A DNA stretch of 64,000 nt from NCBI GenBank assembly GCA_032716605.1, contig CM064502.1:53406736-53470735 (forward strand). The letters are read 5' to 3'. Shown in pieces: positions 22,775 to 33,527 of this stretch. The stretch's first letter is position 1, and every line of letters begins with the position of its first letter. Source of the DNA: Paralithodes platypus. Its lineage: Eukaryota; Arthropoda; Malacostraca; Decapoda; Lithodidae. Position numbers and translations under genes: made by a program. The notes beneath the pieces are model-generated. The model ran no database searches, was not told the origin of the DNA, and was given only the letters and a program-made list of their open reading frames with translations.

Positions 22775-23106
22775 GGGGAGGTTTTTAGTTGATGCCCTAG
22801 ACTTCCATCAAGCTTAAAATTACTCCCCCTAGACCCCCTTTCAAGATAAATGTATACATTTTTCGGTAGAAAAATGTCCCGGCCGAAGGCCGGTTCCCCT
22901 TAAATTACAGGCTGGCTATCGCTCGCCAGGAAAAAATCGACACCTAAATAGCGCGAATAGTCTTAAAATTGACAAAAATGGGGCGAGGGTTCTTAAAATC
23001 GCCAAACTAATGGGGCAAGCGTCTTAAAATCTCAAAAGCAATTGGGCTAAACATAGAGAGAAAGGGATCCAGAAAAAAAATCATCCAAGTGGAAATCTCC
23101 CCTTAA
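22771..23106 (-). mobile_element. MITE family A ending 28 bp before the homeodomain exon
   Basis: Left site mutated to TCAA, right TTAA at 23103-23106. The distance from its end to the first exon base (23135) is 28 bp, so the polypyrimidine tract starts directly after the element and the branch point probably lies inside it. Confidence 0.92.
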
Positions 23107-23134
23107 CACCTCTCCTCTCTGCTTTCCCCCCCAG

Positions 23135-23306
23135 GTGTCGACGTGGTTCGCCAACGCTCGCCGACGACTGAAGAAAGAGAACAAGATGACGTGGGAGCCC
23201 CGGAACAAGACAGACGAAGACGACGATGATGACGACGATAAAGACGACGAGAAAATTGACGATAAGGACGATAAGGACGACGATGATAAGAAGGACGACA
23301 AAGAAA
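23135..23306 (+). CDS. iroquois class (ara/caup/mirr): Iroquois exon: homeodomain helix 3 and acidic tail
   Basis: Acceptor CCCCCCCAG ends at 23134; donor GTGAGT starts at 23307. The exon encodes the recognition helix [17 protein letters not shown], then [11 protein letters not shown] and a run of about 35 Asp/Lys/Glu residues. The DNA-contacting WFANARRR block is intact. Acidic stretches after the homeodomain are usual for Iroquois, but this one is long and made of near-repetitive GAC/GAT and AAG codons. The acceptor lies only 28 bp after the end of a family A MITE, and a 16-17 bp minisatellite begins at the donor. Confidence 0.97.
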
Positions 23307-23432
23307 GTGAGTGTCCTTTTTTTGGCTTGTGTCCTTTTTTGGCTTGTGTCCTTTTTGGCTTGTGTCCTTTTTTGGCTTGTGTCCTTTTTTGGCTTGTGTC
23401 CTTTTTGGCTTGTGTCCTTTTTGGCTTGTGTT
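23307..23432. repeat. 16-17 bp minisatellite at a donor site
   Basis: About seven copies of GTGTCCTTTTTTGGCTT starting directly at the GTGAGT donor, downstream of the acidic-tail exon. Confidence 0.93.
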
Positions 23433-23529
23433 TGGTGTGGACGTGGTATAGTGTCAGTTTTTACTTTACTACTTGGGGAAGCCTTTACAGCAACTCTTAG
23501 TGTTTGCACTTTTCCAACTCTACTTTTGG

Positions 23530-23627
23530 TCCTCAGCTCAATAATAATAATAACAATAAAAATAATAATAATACAATATTAAAACAAAAATATCTATACA
23601 AAAAATAGGAAAAGTGGGGATTGGGCT

Positions 23628-23681
<54 letters not shown>

Positions 23682-23729
23682 GGAGAAATGGTACACATGT
23701 CCACAGGACATGGTTGAGTCGGGAACGAG

Positions 23730-23767
<38 letters not shown>

Positions 23768-23790
23768 GTGTGTGTGTGTGTGTGTTGAGA
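23530..23790. repeat. (AAT)n and (GT)n microsatellites
   Basis: (AAT)n at about 23540-23575 and 23632-23682, (GT)n at 23733-23786. The first long (AAT)n follows the motif GGGGATTGGGCTTGA (23616-23630). Confidence 0.93.
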
Positions 23791-24497
23791 AAAGGGGGGT
23801 TGGTGGGGGTAGTGCAGATGGGTACCGGTGCTGGGGTGACAAGCTGGGAAAGAAGGGGGGAGGGGGGGGCATAGCAGTAGGGATCAGTCCTGAAACCAGG
23901 TAAGTGAGGGGGTTGGGGGGCTTTAAGAACCTTCGACAGGGAGAGTGCAGCTACCATGGTTTTCACACCCACCATGTTACCAACCTCCCTAATGAACCAG
24001 CAAGAGCCCAAATTCTCAAAACTTTGCGTCCAATATTGCTATACATACTTCACATGGCATACTTCACGAGACATAAATCACTTATATATATATATATACA
24101 AAATTCGCCAAACACCAGTGCTTTTAAATACATTACTGATCCCCCACGCGAGGTTAACAAGGTGGCCGCCCCTGAGATGTGATATCCCGGTATAAAGCTC
24201 CTGATAGATGGTTCCAGTGGGCGGTGGTGTGAATGGGGGATGTACAGGAGGGGGGGGGGGGGACGGGGGGGAATGCGGTACTGTTACTGGCAGCTTTTTG
24301 ACGCCTCCAGTGTTAATGCTGTTCTCCAGGGAGGATTACACACACACATTATATATATATATATAGATAGATAGATAGATAGATATAATATACTGTAGGT
24401 TATTATAGATGAACACAATATTTCAATAGTTTAATATACTTAATGAATGTTCGTTCTTAACATCAATCACCCTCAAATGAAGTTAATGAAAACATGT

Positions 24498-24566
24498 GAT
24501 CCTCCAAGGATTCGAACCTCAGGACACCACATACAGAATAACCATTACACCACAAAGACAACTAAA
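24498..24566 (-). mobile_element. tRNA-derived SINE head
   Basis: On the minus strand: TTTGTGGTGTAATGGTTATT (box A), then GAGGTTCGAATCC (box B). The two ends do not pair as an acceptor stem. Confidence 0.6.
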
Positions 24567-24586
24567 GGTTCAGTATATGACCACAA

Positions 24587-24982
24587 TTAAGGGGAGATAT
24601 CCACTTGAGGGATTTTTTTCCACTTGAGGGATTTTTTTCCACTTGAGGGATTTTTTTCCACTTGAGGGATTTTTTTCTGGACCCCTTTCTCTCTCTCATG
24701 TTTAGCCCCATTGCTTTTTAGATTGTAAGACGCTCGCCCCCTTTAGTTTGGTGATTTTAAGAACTTTCGCCCCATATCTGTCAATTTTAAGAACTTTCGT
24801 GCCATTTAGGTGTCGATTTTTTCCTGGCGAGCGATAGCGAGCCTGTAATTTGAGAGGAATCGGCCTTCGGCCGGGACATTTTTCTACCGAAAAATGTACA
24901 AATTTATCTTGAAAGGGGGTCTAGGGGGTGTAATTTTAAGCTTGATGGCGTTCTAGGGAAGAAACTAAATACCTCCCCTTAA
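24587..24982 (+). mobile_element. MITE family A with fourfold terminal duplication
   Basis: The 21-bp unit TTCCACTTGAGGGATTTTTT is repeated four times just inside the left TTAA, making this copy 396 bp. The right TTAA (24979) is shared with a family C element. Confidence 0.9.
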
Positions 24983-25005
24983 CCCCTTCAGTACCAGTGC
25001 CGTCC

Positions 25006-25073
<68 letters not shown>

Positions 25074-25584
25074 GTCCCATAACTATATTCTGGCTCACAT
25101 CAGACGATTGTATTCAGTTTATAGAGGGCCTCCAGCAATTACCAGGCTTCGAACTATCTCACTTAACCCTTTTAGGGGAGGTATTTAGTGCGTTCCCTAG
25201 ACCTCCATCAAGCTTAAAATTACACCTTCTAGGCCCCCTTTCAAGATAAATTTGTAAATTTTTCGGTAGAAAAATGTCCCGGCCAAAGGCCGCTTCCTCT
25301 TAAATTACAGGCTCGCTATCGCTCGCCAGGTAAAAATCGACACCTAAATTGCATGAAAGGTCTTAGAATTGACAGAAATGGGTCGAAAGTTCTTAATTAT
25401 GGGGCGAACGTCTTAAAATATCAAAAGCAATGGGGCTAAATATGAGGGAGAAAGGGGTAAAGAAAAAAATCCCTCAAGTGGAAATCTCCCCTTAACTACC
25501 ACAGATCCTTCTTAAACTGCTCAAAATCGTCTAAATATAGCTATAATAAAATTAAAAAGGCGTCGCCGGCACAGTAGAAGTTAA
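24979..25584 (+). mobile_element. MITE family C with (ATT)n and a nested family A
   Basis: Starts TTAACCCCTTCAGTACCAG, carries (ATT)n at 25009-25072, is interrupted by an A copy at 25171-25495, and ends GCACAGTAGAAGTTAA. Confidence 0.85.
25171..25495 (-). mobile_element. MITE family A nested in family C
   Basis: Left site TTTA, right site TTAA. The C sequence resumes with ACTACCACAGATCCTTC, matching other C copies. Confidence 0.9.
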
Positions 25585-25675
25585 TATCCGTTTATCGAAT
25601 ACTGGATACAAACTCTCAAACGCTCTTGTGTCACTGATTTCAGTTTTTGTATTTTCTTATTTGTTATTCTCTTGG

Positions 25676-25830
25676 GAACTGGCTTGATAGCGTAATGCAT
25701 AAGTGCGCGGAATTTCGATGTGAGTGTCCTAGGTTCGAGTCCTTGGAGTGCCACATGTATTTGTTGATTTCATTACTTGAGTTTAAAAGTGAAGTGGGTT
25801 GGTGGATTTTTTTTTTTTTTTTTTTTTTCC
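25676..25830 (+). mobile_element. tRNA-derived SINE, family with GTAATGCATAAGTGCG
   Basis: Box A-like ATAGCGTAATGCATAAGTG and box B TAGGTTCGAGTCC, followed by a body (CCACATGTATTTGTTGATTT) also found at 46645, then poly-T. Not a functional tRNA. Confidence 0.68.
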
Positions 25831-25857
25831 CTACGAACTTTCCACCTATCACAATAA

Positions 25858-26310
25858 CGAATTCCAATCCAGCATCTATAATTCCAATCCAGCATCTATA
25901 ATTCCAATCCAGCATCTATAATTCCAATCCAGCATCTATAATTCCAATCCAACATCTATAATTCCAATCCAGCATCTATAATTCCAATCCAGCATCTATA
26001 ATTCCAATCCAGCATCTATAATTCCAATCCAACATCTATAATTCCAATCCAACATCTATAATTCCAATCCAGCATCTATAATTCCAATCCAACATCTATA
26101 ATTCCAATCCAACATCTATAATTCCAATCCAGCATCTATAATTCCAATCCAGCATCTATAATTCCAATCCAGCATCTATAATTCCAATCCAGCATCTATA
26201 ATTCCAATCCAGCATCTATAATTCCAATCCAGCATCTATAATTCCAATCCAGCATCTATAATTCCAATCCAGCATCTATAATTCCAATCCAACATCTATA
26301 ATTCCAATCC
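25858..26310. repeat. 20-bp tandem repeat
   Basis: About 22 copies of ATTCCAATCCAGCATCTATA, with a G/A variant (CAGC or CAAC) as the main difference. Confidence 0.97.
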
Positions 26311-26368
26311 AACTTCCTGTACAGCGGCCAAGTACATGTTCGACAATATTTAGTGGCTATTAGAATAC

Positions 26369-26765
26369 TTAAGGAGGGGTCACCTGCTTTGTTATTCCCT
26401 TTTCTCTCTTGCTCTGGCTTGTATCCATTCGGCCCCATTCAGCCTACTGTTTTAAGACTTGTATCCCCCCATCCAGGAGTCAATTTCTTCCTGGCGAGCG
26501 GGAGCGAGCCAGCATTGTATCGAGAAATCCGGCTCGCCGGAGACATTTTTCTATCGATTTTTTTTTTTTTTTTTTTCAAATTTAGCCTGCTGTCAAAAAA
26601 CATTAAACACAATATGCTGGTTCGCTACCACTCGCCAGGAAAAAATCGACACCTGGATGGGAGTAAACGTCTTAAAACAGCAGGCTGAATGGGGCCGAAT
26701 GGATACAAGCCAGAGAAAGAGAGAAAAGGAGAGAAAAAAAGCATATGACCACCCCCCCCCCTTTA
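26369..26765. mobile_element. MITE family B
   Basis: Left TTAA intact, right TTTA. A poly-T run (26559-26577) replaces part of the central hairpin. Confidence 0.88.
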
Positions 26766-26960
26766 CGAATTGGAGAGATATATAAAGCCGAATGTTAAGA
26801 CGTTGAGAAGGCCATGTTTCATACAAGCCAATATCCCAAGTACCCGGAGACACGCTAGACTCTTATATACAATATATATATATAAATATATATATACAGT
26901 GTTGCCAATTTAGTTACTTGTTGAAATAGAACTTCAGAGGCTATCAAGTCTTCTGAATTA

Positions 26961-27320
26961 TTAAGGTAAGACGGGCTGTTTGTTTGGTCTATTAATTAAT
27001 TTATTCATATTTTTGTTTAGTTTCCTCCCTAGACCTCCATCAAGCTTAGAAAAACACCCCCTTCAAGATGGATTTGTAAATTTTTCAGTAAAAAAATGTC
27101 CCAGCCAAAGGCCGATTCCTTCTAAAATTACAGGCTCGCTATCGCTCGCCAGGAAGAAATCGACACCTAAATGGCACGAAGGGTCCTAATATTGACAAAG
27201 AAATGGGGTGAAAGGTCATAAAATCCCCAAACTAATGGAACCAACGTCTTAAAATGTCAAAACTAATGGGGCTAAACATTAGGGAGAAGGGGGTCCAGAA
27301 AAACGGTCTGTTCCCCTTAA
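26961..27320 (-). mobile_element. MITE family A'
   Basis: Complete between two TTAA; the left end shows the T/A-rich A' stretch (TTAATTAATTTATTCAT). Confidence 0.85.
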
Positions 27321-27371
27321 CACAGGCAATGTCGCATATCATAATGGTCAATATTAACCTTATCAAATGGG

Positions 27372-27709
27372 TTAAGGGGAGGTTTTTAGTTTGTTTCCTA
27401 CTCCTCCAGCAATCTTAAAATTTCACCCCCTTGACCCCCTTTCAAGATAAATTTGTACATTTTTCGGTAGAAACATTTCCAGGCCGAAGGCCGGTTACAT
27501 CCTAAATTACAGGCTCGCTATCGCTCGCCAGGATAAAATCGACACCTAAATGGCACGAAAGGTCTTAAAATTGACAGAATGGGGCGGAAATTCTTAAAAT
27601 CACCAAACTAATGGGGCAAGCGTCTTAAAAGCTCAAAAGCAATGGTAGGGCTAGACATGAGGGAGAAAGGGGTCCAGAAAAAAGTCCCTCAAGTGGAAAT
27701 CTCCCCTAT
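27372..27709 (-). mobile_element. MITE family A
   Basis: Left TTAA; the right end reads CTCCCCTATC, so its TTAA is lost. Confidence 0.9.
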
Positions 27710-27885
27710 CCCACGAACTACACTATATAACATGTGTGCGTGACTTCAACACATCCACCACACACACACACACACACACATAAACACCGGTACAGTCTAA
27801 GTCAAAAGTTACAGCCATTAGCCGCCACTGTATTACTACCCCATTGTGATCAAGACGATATTGGTCATTTTCAGCTATTATATGG

Positions 27886-27991
27886 AAGGGAGCGAAAGGT
27901 CTTAAAATCGCCAAAGTCTTATAATCTGAAAACTAATGGGGCCAAACATGAGAAAGAAGGGAGACTAGAAAAACGACCCATCTCCCCTTAA
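27886..27991 (-). mobile_element. MITE family A', right-end fragment
   Basis: GCGAAAGGTCTTAAAATCGC through CGACCCATCTCCCCTTAA; its TTAA is shared with the next C element. Confidence 0.75.
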
Positions 27992-28522
27992 CCCCTTCAG
28001 TACCAGGGACGTCCTTTTCATCATTTTCTGGCGACTATTAGACGATTATATTGAGATTAGGAAGGACTTCTAGCAATAATAAGGTTTTTAGTTATTTCCT
28101 TAGACCTCCATCAAGCTTAAATTTACACCCCCTAGTACCCCTTTCAAGATAAATGTGTACATTTTTCGGTAGAAAAATGTCCCGGCCGAAGGCCGATTCC
28201 TCTTAAATTACAGGCTCGCTATCGCTCGCCAGGAAAAATATTGTTACCTAAATGGCACGAAAAGTCTTAAAATTGACATAAATGGGCGAAAGGGTCTTAA
28301 AATCGCCAAACTAATGGGGCGAACATCTTATAATCTCAAAATCAATGGGGCTAAACATGAGGGAGAATGGGTTCCAAAAAAATATCCCTCAAGTGGATAT
28401 CTCCCCTTAATGTATCTCGACCAACCCTTTTAACTACCGCAGATCCTTCCTAAGCTGCAGAATATCGTCTAAATATAGCTAGAATAACAGATAAAACACG
28501 TCGCTGGTACTGAAAGGGTTAT
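27988..28522 (+). mobile_element. MITE family C with nested family A
   Basis: Left part 27988-28078, right part 28410-28522 (last site TTAT). The split falls at the same internal position as in the family E insertion at 6963. Confidence 0.85.
28079..28410 (-). mobile_element. MITE family A nested in family C
   Basis: The left terminus has lost TTAAGGGG (reads AATAAGGTTTTTAG); right TTAA intact. Confidence 0.88.
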
Positions 28523-28550
28523 ATCACTTCTTGTATGTGTGTTTACTCTG

Positions 28551-28891
28551 TTAACCCTTTCACGCATTTATGACGCTGAGGTTGCCAGATTAGCAATAAA
28601 AAATAAGAGTTCTCTCACTCTTATAATTACCTCTCCAAAATTACTTTTCTGCCCACAGCTAACTCAAAGACAACTGCAGAGGTTGAAGTAACTAAACTAA
28701 AGGTTTCTAAATACCCCTGATGGTAACAAAGGCTTTAAAGTATCCCCAATAGGCTCAACACAGCTAACTCAAAGACAACTGCAGAGGTTGAAGTAACTAA
28801 ACTAAAGGTTTCTAAATACCCCTGATGGTAACAAAGGCTTTAAAGTATCCCTAATAGGCTCAAAATTGCGTCATATGTCGGAGAGGGTTAA
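28551..28891 (-). mobile_element. MITE family E
   Basis: Complete with both TTAA; same orientation as 6963. Confidence 0.9.
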
Positions 28892-29038
28892 CGTCTTACA
28901 TTAGATTAATCAAAATAACTTTCTCTTCTGCAAATTAGACATTTTAATGAGCTTACGAAAGACCGGTATAAATCAATGAGGTTGAATTATATCGGCAATA
29001 ATAGAGAGACTTAACACTCGGAGACATCTTTCCTAAGC

Positions 29039-29364
29039 TTAAGGGGAGATCTCCACTTGAGGGATTTTTTTCTTGACCCCTTTCTCCCTCATGTTTAGCC
29101 TCATTGCTTTTGATATTATAAAACGTTTGCCCCATTAGTTTAGCGATTTTAAGAACTTTCACCCCATATTAAGACCTTTCGTGCAATTCAGGTGTCGATT
29201 TTATCCTGGCGAGCGATAGCGAGCCTGTAATTTAAGAGGAACCGGCCTTCGGCCGGGAAATTTTTCTACCGAAAAATTTACAAATTTATCTTGAAAGGGA
29301 CTCCAGGGGGTGTAATTTTAAGCTTGATGGAGGTCTAGGGAACAAACTAAATACCTCCCCTTAA
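29039..29364 (+). mobile_element. MITE family A
   Basis: Complete. Lacks part of the third 31-bp unit (CACCCCATATTAAGACC), a deletion shared with 34548, 35618 and 56780. Confidence 0.92.
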
Positions 29365-29427
29365 TAACATGAATTTATCAATAATACAGGTGTAGAATCG
29401 AGACACTGCAATATGCAACACTTTGCT

Positions 29428-29763
29428 TTAAGGGCAGGTTTTTAGTTTGGTCCCTAGATATCCATTAAGTTTAAGATTACACCCCCTTGAGCCCCTTTTA
29501 AGATAAATTTGTACATTTTGCGGTAGAAAAATTTCCCGGCTGAAAGCCGGTTTCTCTTAAATTACAGGCTGGCTATCGCTCGCCAGGATAAAATCGACAT
29601 CTAAATGGCATGACAGGTTTTAAAATTGACAGAAATGGGTCGAAAATTCTTATAATCGTCAAAATAATGGGGCAAACGTCTTACAATTAGAAAACCAATG
29701 TGGCTAAACATTTGGGAGAAAAGAGTCAAGAAAAATATCCCTCAAGTGGAAACCTCCCCTTAA
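29428..29763 (-). mobile_element. MITE family A
   Basis: Complete with both TTAA; ends about 300 bp before the terminal Iroquois exon. Confidence 0.92.
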
Positions 29764-29794
29764 GGGCAGGTATTTGTATAATATATTATACTCT

Positions 29795-29993
29795 ATTTGT
29801 GTCCAGCTGATGCTAAATTTGGGTCTCTTCAGCTTGATTACTCCGCTATTATGCAGGTTTTATAGCGAAATATGTTGTTAATTATGAAAACTTGGCTCTA
29901 ATATGAGGCAGTGACATAGAGGATTCTGATTTTTCCATTAGTTATCGAGAAATCAGTTGCTAAGGGATTCAATTTACCATCAGCTGACAATAA
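29795..29993 (+). mobile_element. repeat family I, empty site
   Basis: Matches 38455-38993 (TTAATTATGAAAACTTGGC, TATCGAGAAATCAG, AAGGGATTCAATTTACCATC) without the A insertion. Class unknown. Confidence 0.7.
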
Positions 29994-30067
29994 ACTGACT
30001 ATAGCATTGCATTATTAAGTTTATCATAGTAACCCTCACTTATAATGCCTCATCTTTCCTCCCGTAG

Positions 30068-30663
30068 TGCTCTTCAGTGACAGTGAGAAGGACAAGAAGG
30101 ACATCGATGTGGGCGGTGGTAGTAGGGGCGGTGGTGCCGGGGCGGGGTCTCCAGGAGTCCCACCCACCGATGTCATCCACCCCAAGCCACGCATATGGTC
30201 CCTTGCTGACATGGCCACGTCAGGGGGTGGCAGTGGGGGCGGCCTGGGAGCTTTTGGCGGAGGGGCAGGGAAGATAATGAGCGGGGGGCTGACGAGGGGA
30301 CTACACCTGGAGGGGTCACCGTACCACCGCCCCCTCTTCCCTCACGCCACCTACCCCTACATCCCCCACAGTGTCAGTGAATCCCTGCTGTCCTACTCGT
30401 ATAGTAAGAGCTTGGCAGCCGGGTTCCCTCCTGTGTCTCTGGCTGATGTCACCACCGCCAGCCTCCTATCCCCCTCACCTCTCGTCCACGACTTCGCCCG
30501 CCACGAACTCACCAGACCTGAAATTTCCCGTCCCGAGGCCATCCGACCTGACCTGGCCCGTGACCTAATTCGTGATTTGCCCCGCGATCTGCTACGCCAC
30601 GACCTAGCCCGACCTGAACCTCATCGCCCTGAACCCCGCCCGCCCCTGGACAAGGATGTGTGA
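30068..30663 (+). CDS. iroquois class (ara/caup/mirr): Iroquois terminal exon: KPRIWSLADMA motif and C terminus
   Basis: The acceptor CCCGTAG ends at 30067; the phase (one base carried over) gives Met then LFSDSEKDKKDID, resembling the SDDEKDKED segment of Iroquois proteins. It continues through Gly-rich linkers, the conserved motif KPRIWSLADMA (30181-30213), a second Gly-rich stretch, HRPLFPHATYPYIPHS and a C-terminal tail of repeated Arg-Pro-Glu/Asp units (DLARDLIRDLPRD, DLARPEPHRPEPRPP). The TGA stop is at 30661-30663. The tail repeat looks lineage-specific. The exon is much more GC-rich than its surroundings, as expected for the only unique coding DNA here. Confidence 0.93.
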
Positions 30664-31450
30664 TGCCCCGTGCCCCTGTTGCGTATTCCGTACCAATGCC
30701 GTAGTGTGGGGCTCCCGAGTGACCAAGAACTTGACGTGGGCTAGGTGTGCTGTACCGCCAGCCAGTGCCACATGAGGGGCCAAGGAGTGCCGGGGCAGGA
30801 GTGGGTTGCGGTGGCCGTTTGGGTGAGGTCACAAACTCACGTCACCACAGGGCCACCAAATGACAGATTCTCCGGCCCTCTCCACCCCACCACTCTTCAC
30901 ACCAAAGATAATTTATGTTAGGATGTTCCTATAAGTTTCGTCGTTGTCACAGATCACTTCCATAGGTTTGTATTTTATTGATTTGTTTTTTTAGTATTAT
31001 TCACCAGGCGTATACCATGTACCTCATGATGTCTGCTGTACCCTCAGTGGCTTCACTACATATCAGGAGAAAAGTGGGGGAGTTGAACCTCAGTTCTATA
31101 GGCCAGAAAGGAGAGTTGGTTACTTCTGTTACTTATAGGCTATAGATATAAAAGGGAACGCACAAACAGATACACAATTATGTTACGTTGGCGAAGGCTA
31201 CGAACTTCTCGACAAACTCCCACCATCCATTATCCAAAATCTTACTTCGTTCTTCTCTCACCATCATTGTTTTCATTTGCACAAGGTTGGTCTAAATCAC
31301 CCCAATCCTACACCACGACCAGATATATCATAGTATATATATATATGGAAACTTGCATCACTCATGGTAAAACATTAAACTCTGTACAGCCATATCACTC
31401 TCATCCAACCTAAGCATTATAACCCTTATTTACCCTCTCATACAGTCTAT
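30664..31450 (+). other. probable 3' untranslated region of the Iroquois gene
   Basis: Non-repetitive, GC-rich at first and then AT-rich sequence follows the stop codon. No AATAAA is visible; an ATTAAA variant at 31374-31379 is the only candidate poly(A) signal I see. The end is therefore a guess; RNA data would settle it. Confidence 0.35.
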
Positions 31451-31625
31451 TCGCTGTAAGTAGGCGAGAAATCATGACCTCTAACCTCTGTAACTCAGAA
31501 ACGACTGGAGTAATCGAGCTAATATTTCTACCATTTGGGAAGAGTCAGCCAGGGAATAGGTGTGGAAAATGACAGCCCATTTGCTCTACCCCTTTTTGAG
31601 AGACAGAGGTTAGATGTTACGATTT
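31450..31625 (-). mobile_element. repeat family F, diverged reverse copy
   Basis: GGAAGAGTC, CAGGGAATAGGTGTGG and GCCCATTTGCTC correspond to the reverse complement of F. Confidence 0.5.
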
Positions 31626-31850
31626 ATGGCCTACCGATAATGAATGAACTGTAGCTTTCAATCATATCTGTTTATCTTTATCTAATTATCTTCATCTAAT
31701 TATCTTTATCCATTTGTCTACTTATCAACATTCCCGTGCCAAAGCAGCTGGATCGCGTGCCAAATGTAATTATGGGGAGCTGCACATCATTTGGCTACGT
31801 GTAATGTTATATAAAAATATGGAAGTCGAAAGTTGAATCACGTTGCAGGC

Positions 31851-32238
31851 TTAAGGGGGGTGACCTGCTTTTTTGTTATTTCTGACCTTTTCTCTCTTTC
31901 TCTAGCTTGTATCCATTCGGCCCCATTCAGCCAACTATTTTAAGATGTTTATCCCCATCTACTGTAGGTGTCGATTTCTTCCTGGCGAGCGATAGCGAGC
32001 CAGCATTATATGAAGAAATTCGGCTTCGCCGGAGACATTTTTCTATCGAAAAATGTACAAATTTAGCCTGCTGTCTAACAAAAATTAAAAATATGCTGGC
32101 TCGCTACCGCTCACCAATAAGAAATTGACACTTGGATGGGGATAAACGTCTTAAAACAGTAGCCTGAATGGGGGCAAATGGATACAAGCCAGAGAAAGAT
32201 AGAAAAGGCCAGAACAAAAACAGGTCACACCCCCTTAA
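31851..32238. mobile_element. MITE family B
   Basis: Complete 388-bp copy; the right TTAA is shared with the following C element. Confidence 0.92.
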
Positions 32239-32383
32239 CCCCTCCTGTACCGGTGATTGTACTTTGAATTATATGCCTGGCGACTATTAGACGATTGTGT
32301 ACAGCTTAGGAAGGACGTCTACTCTTTAAAAGGCGACAGACCACCTCAATTAACCCTTTTAGCTACCATATATCCTTCCTATC

Positions 32384-32418
<35 letters not shown>

Positions 32419-32517
32419 CCCAGGCCCAATCCCCATCCTTCCTAAGCTTCATAAAATCGTCTATACGTAGGTACAATCGAATTAAAAGTACACCACCGGT
32501 AGTACTGAAGGGGTTAA
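32235..32517 (+). mobile_element. MITE family C with (TATC)n
   Basis: Complete between two shared TTAA. A (TATC)n run (about 32377-32417) followed by CCAGGCCCAATCCCC (32420-32434) has been added inside. Confidence 0.85.
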
Positions 32518-32841
32518 GGGGAGGTATTTAGTTTGTTCCCTAGACCTCCATCAAGCTTAAAATTACACCCCCTTGAGTCCCTTTCAAGATAAATTTGTAC
32601 ATTTTTCGATAGAAAAATGTCCCGGCCGAAGGCCGGTTCCTCTTAAATTACAGGCTCGCTATCGCTCGCCACGATAAAATCGACACCTGAATTGCACGAA
32701 AGGTCTTAATATGGGGTGAAAGTACTTAAAATCGCTAAACTAATGGGACAAACGTTTTATAATATCAAAAGCAATGGGGCTAAACATGAGGGAGAAAGGG
32801 GTCAAGAAAAAAATCCCTCAAGTGGAGATCTCCCTTTTTAA
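32514..32841 (-). mobile_element. MITE family A
   Basis: Follows the C element through a shared TTAA; the right end reads CTCCCTTTTTAA. Confidence 0.9.
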
Positions 32842-33071
32842 GACTTGCAACCTGGTGATCAATCAGTGAACTTATATGCACGTAAATCCTCGAGCGATAC
32901 TTTTGCAATCCGACTCAAAAGTTTTAGCTCAGTGCGATGAAATAGAATGCGATGGAAAATAAGAATTGGTGATGACAGCAGAAAATAGTGATAGTCGTGA
33001 AAAGTGAAATAATAATAATAATAATAACAAAAACACTATTACAGCTACCAGTATGATGCAATGATCTATCC

Positions 33072-33457
33072 TTAATAGGGGGGAGGGGGGGGTGACCTGT
33101 TTTTGTTCTGTCCTTTTCTATCTTTCTCTGGCTTGTATCCATTTGGCCCCATTCAGCCTACTGTTTTAAGACGTTTATCCCCATCCAGGTGTCAATTGTT
33201 TTACTGGTGAGCGATAGCGAGCCAACATATTTTTGTTTGACAGCAGGCTAAATTTGTACATTTTTCGATAGAAAAATGTCTCCGGCGAAGCCGGATTTCT
33301 TCATATAATGCTGGCTCGCTATCGCTCGCCAGGAAGAAATCGACACCTAGATGGGGATAAACGTCTTAAAATAGTTGGCTGAATGGGGCCGAATGGATAC
33401 AAGCCAGAGAAAGAGAGAAAAGGAGAGAAATAACAAAAAGCAGGTCACCCCCCTTAA
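33072..33457. mobile_element. MITE family B
   Basis: Complete; very like the copy at 1387 (GTTGGCTGAATGGGGCC). Confidence 0.9.
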
Positions 33458-33527
33458 TAAAAACCATTATCATCCTCATCATCATCATCGTCATTAATAT
33501 TAGTATTATCATTATGACTTATCCTCG

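Noticed and set aside
25858..26310. 20-bp repeat as a CRISPR array
   Set aside because: Units are head-to-tail with no spacers, in a eukaryotic genome.
30036..30832. minus-strand and alternative frames across the last Iroquois exon
   Set aside because: Shadows of the GC-rich coding frame; only the + frame has the splice phase and the KPRIWSLADMA motif.
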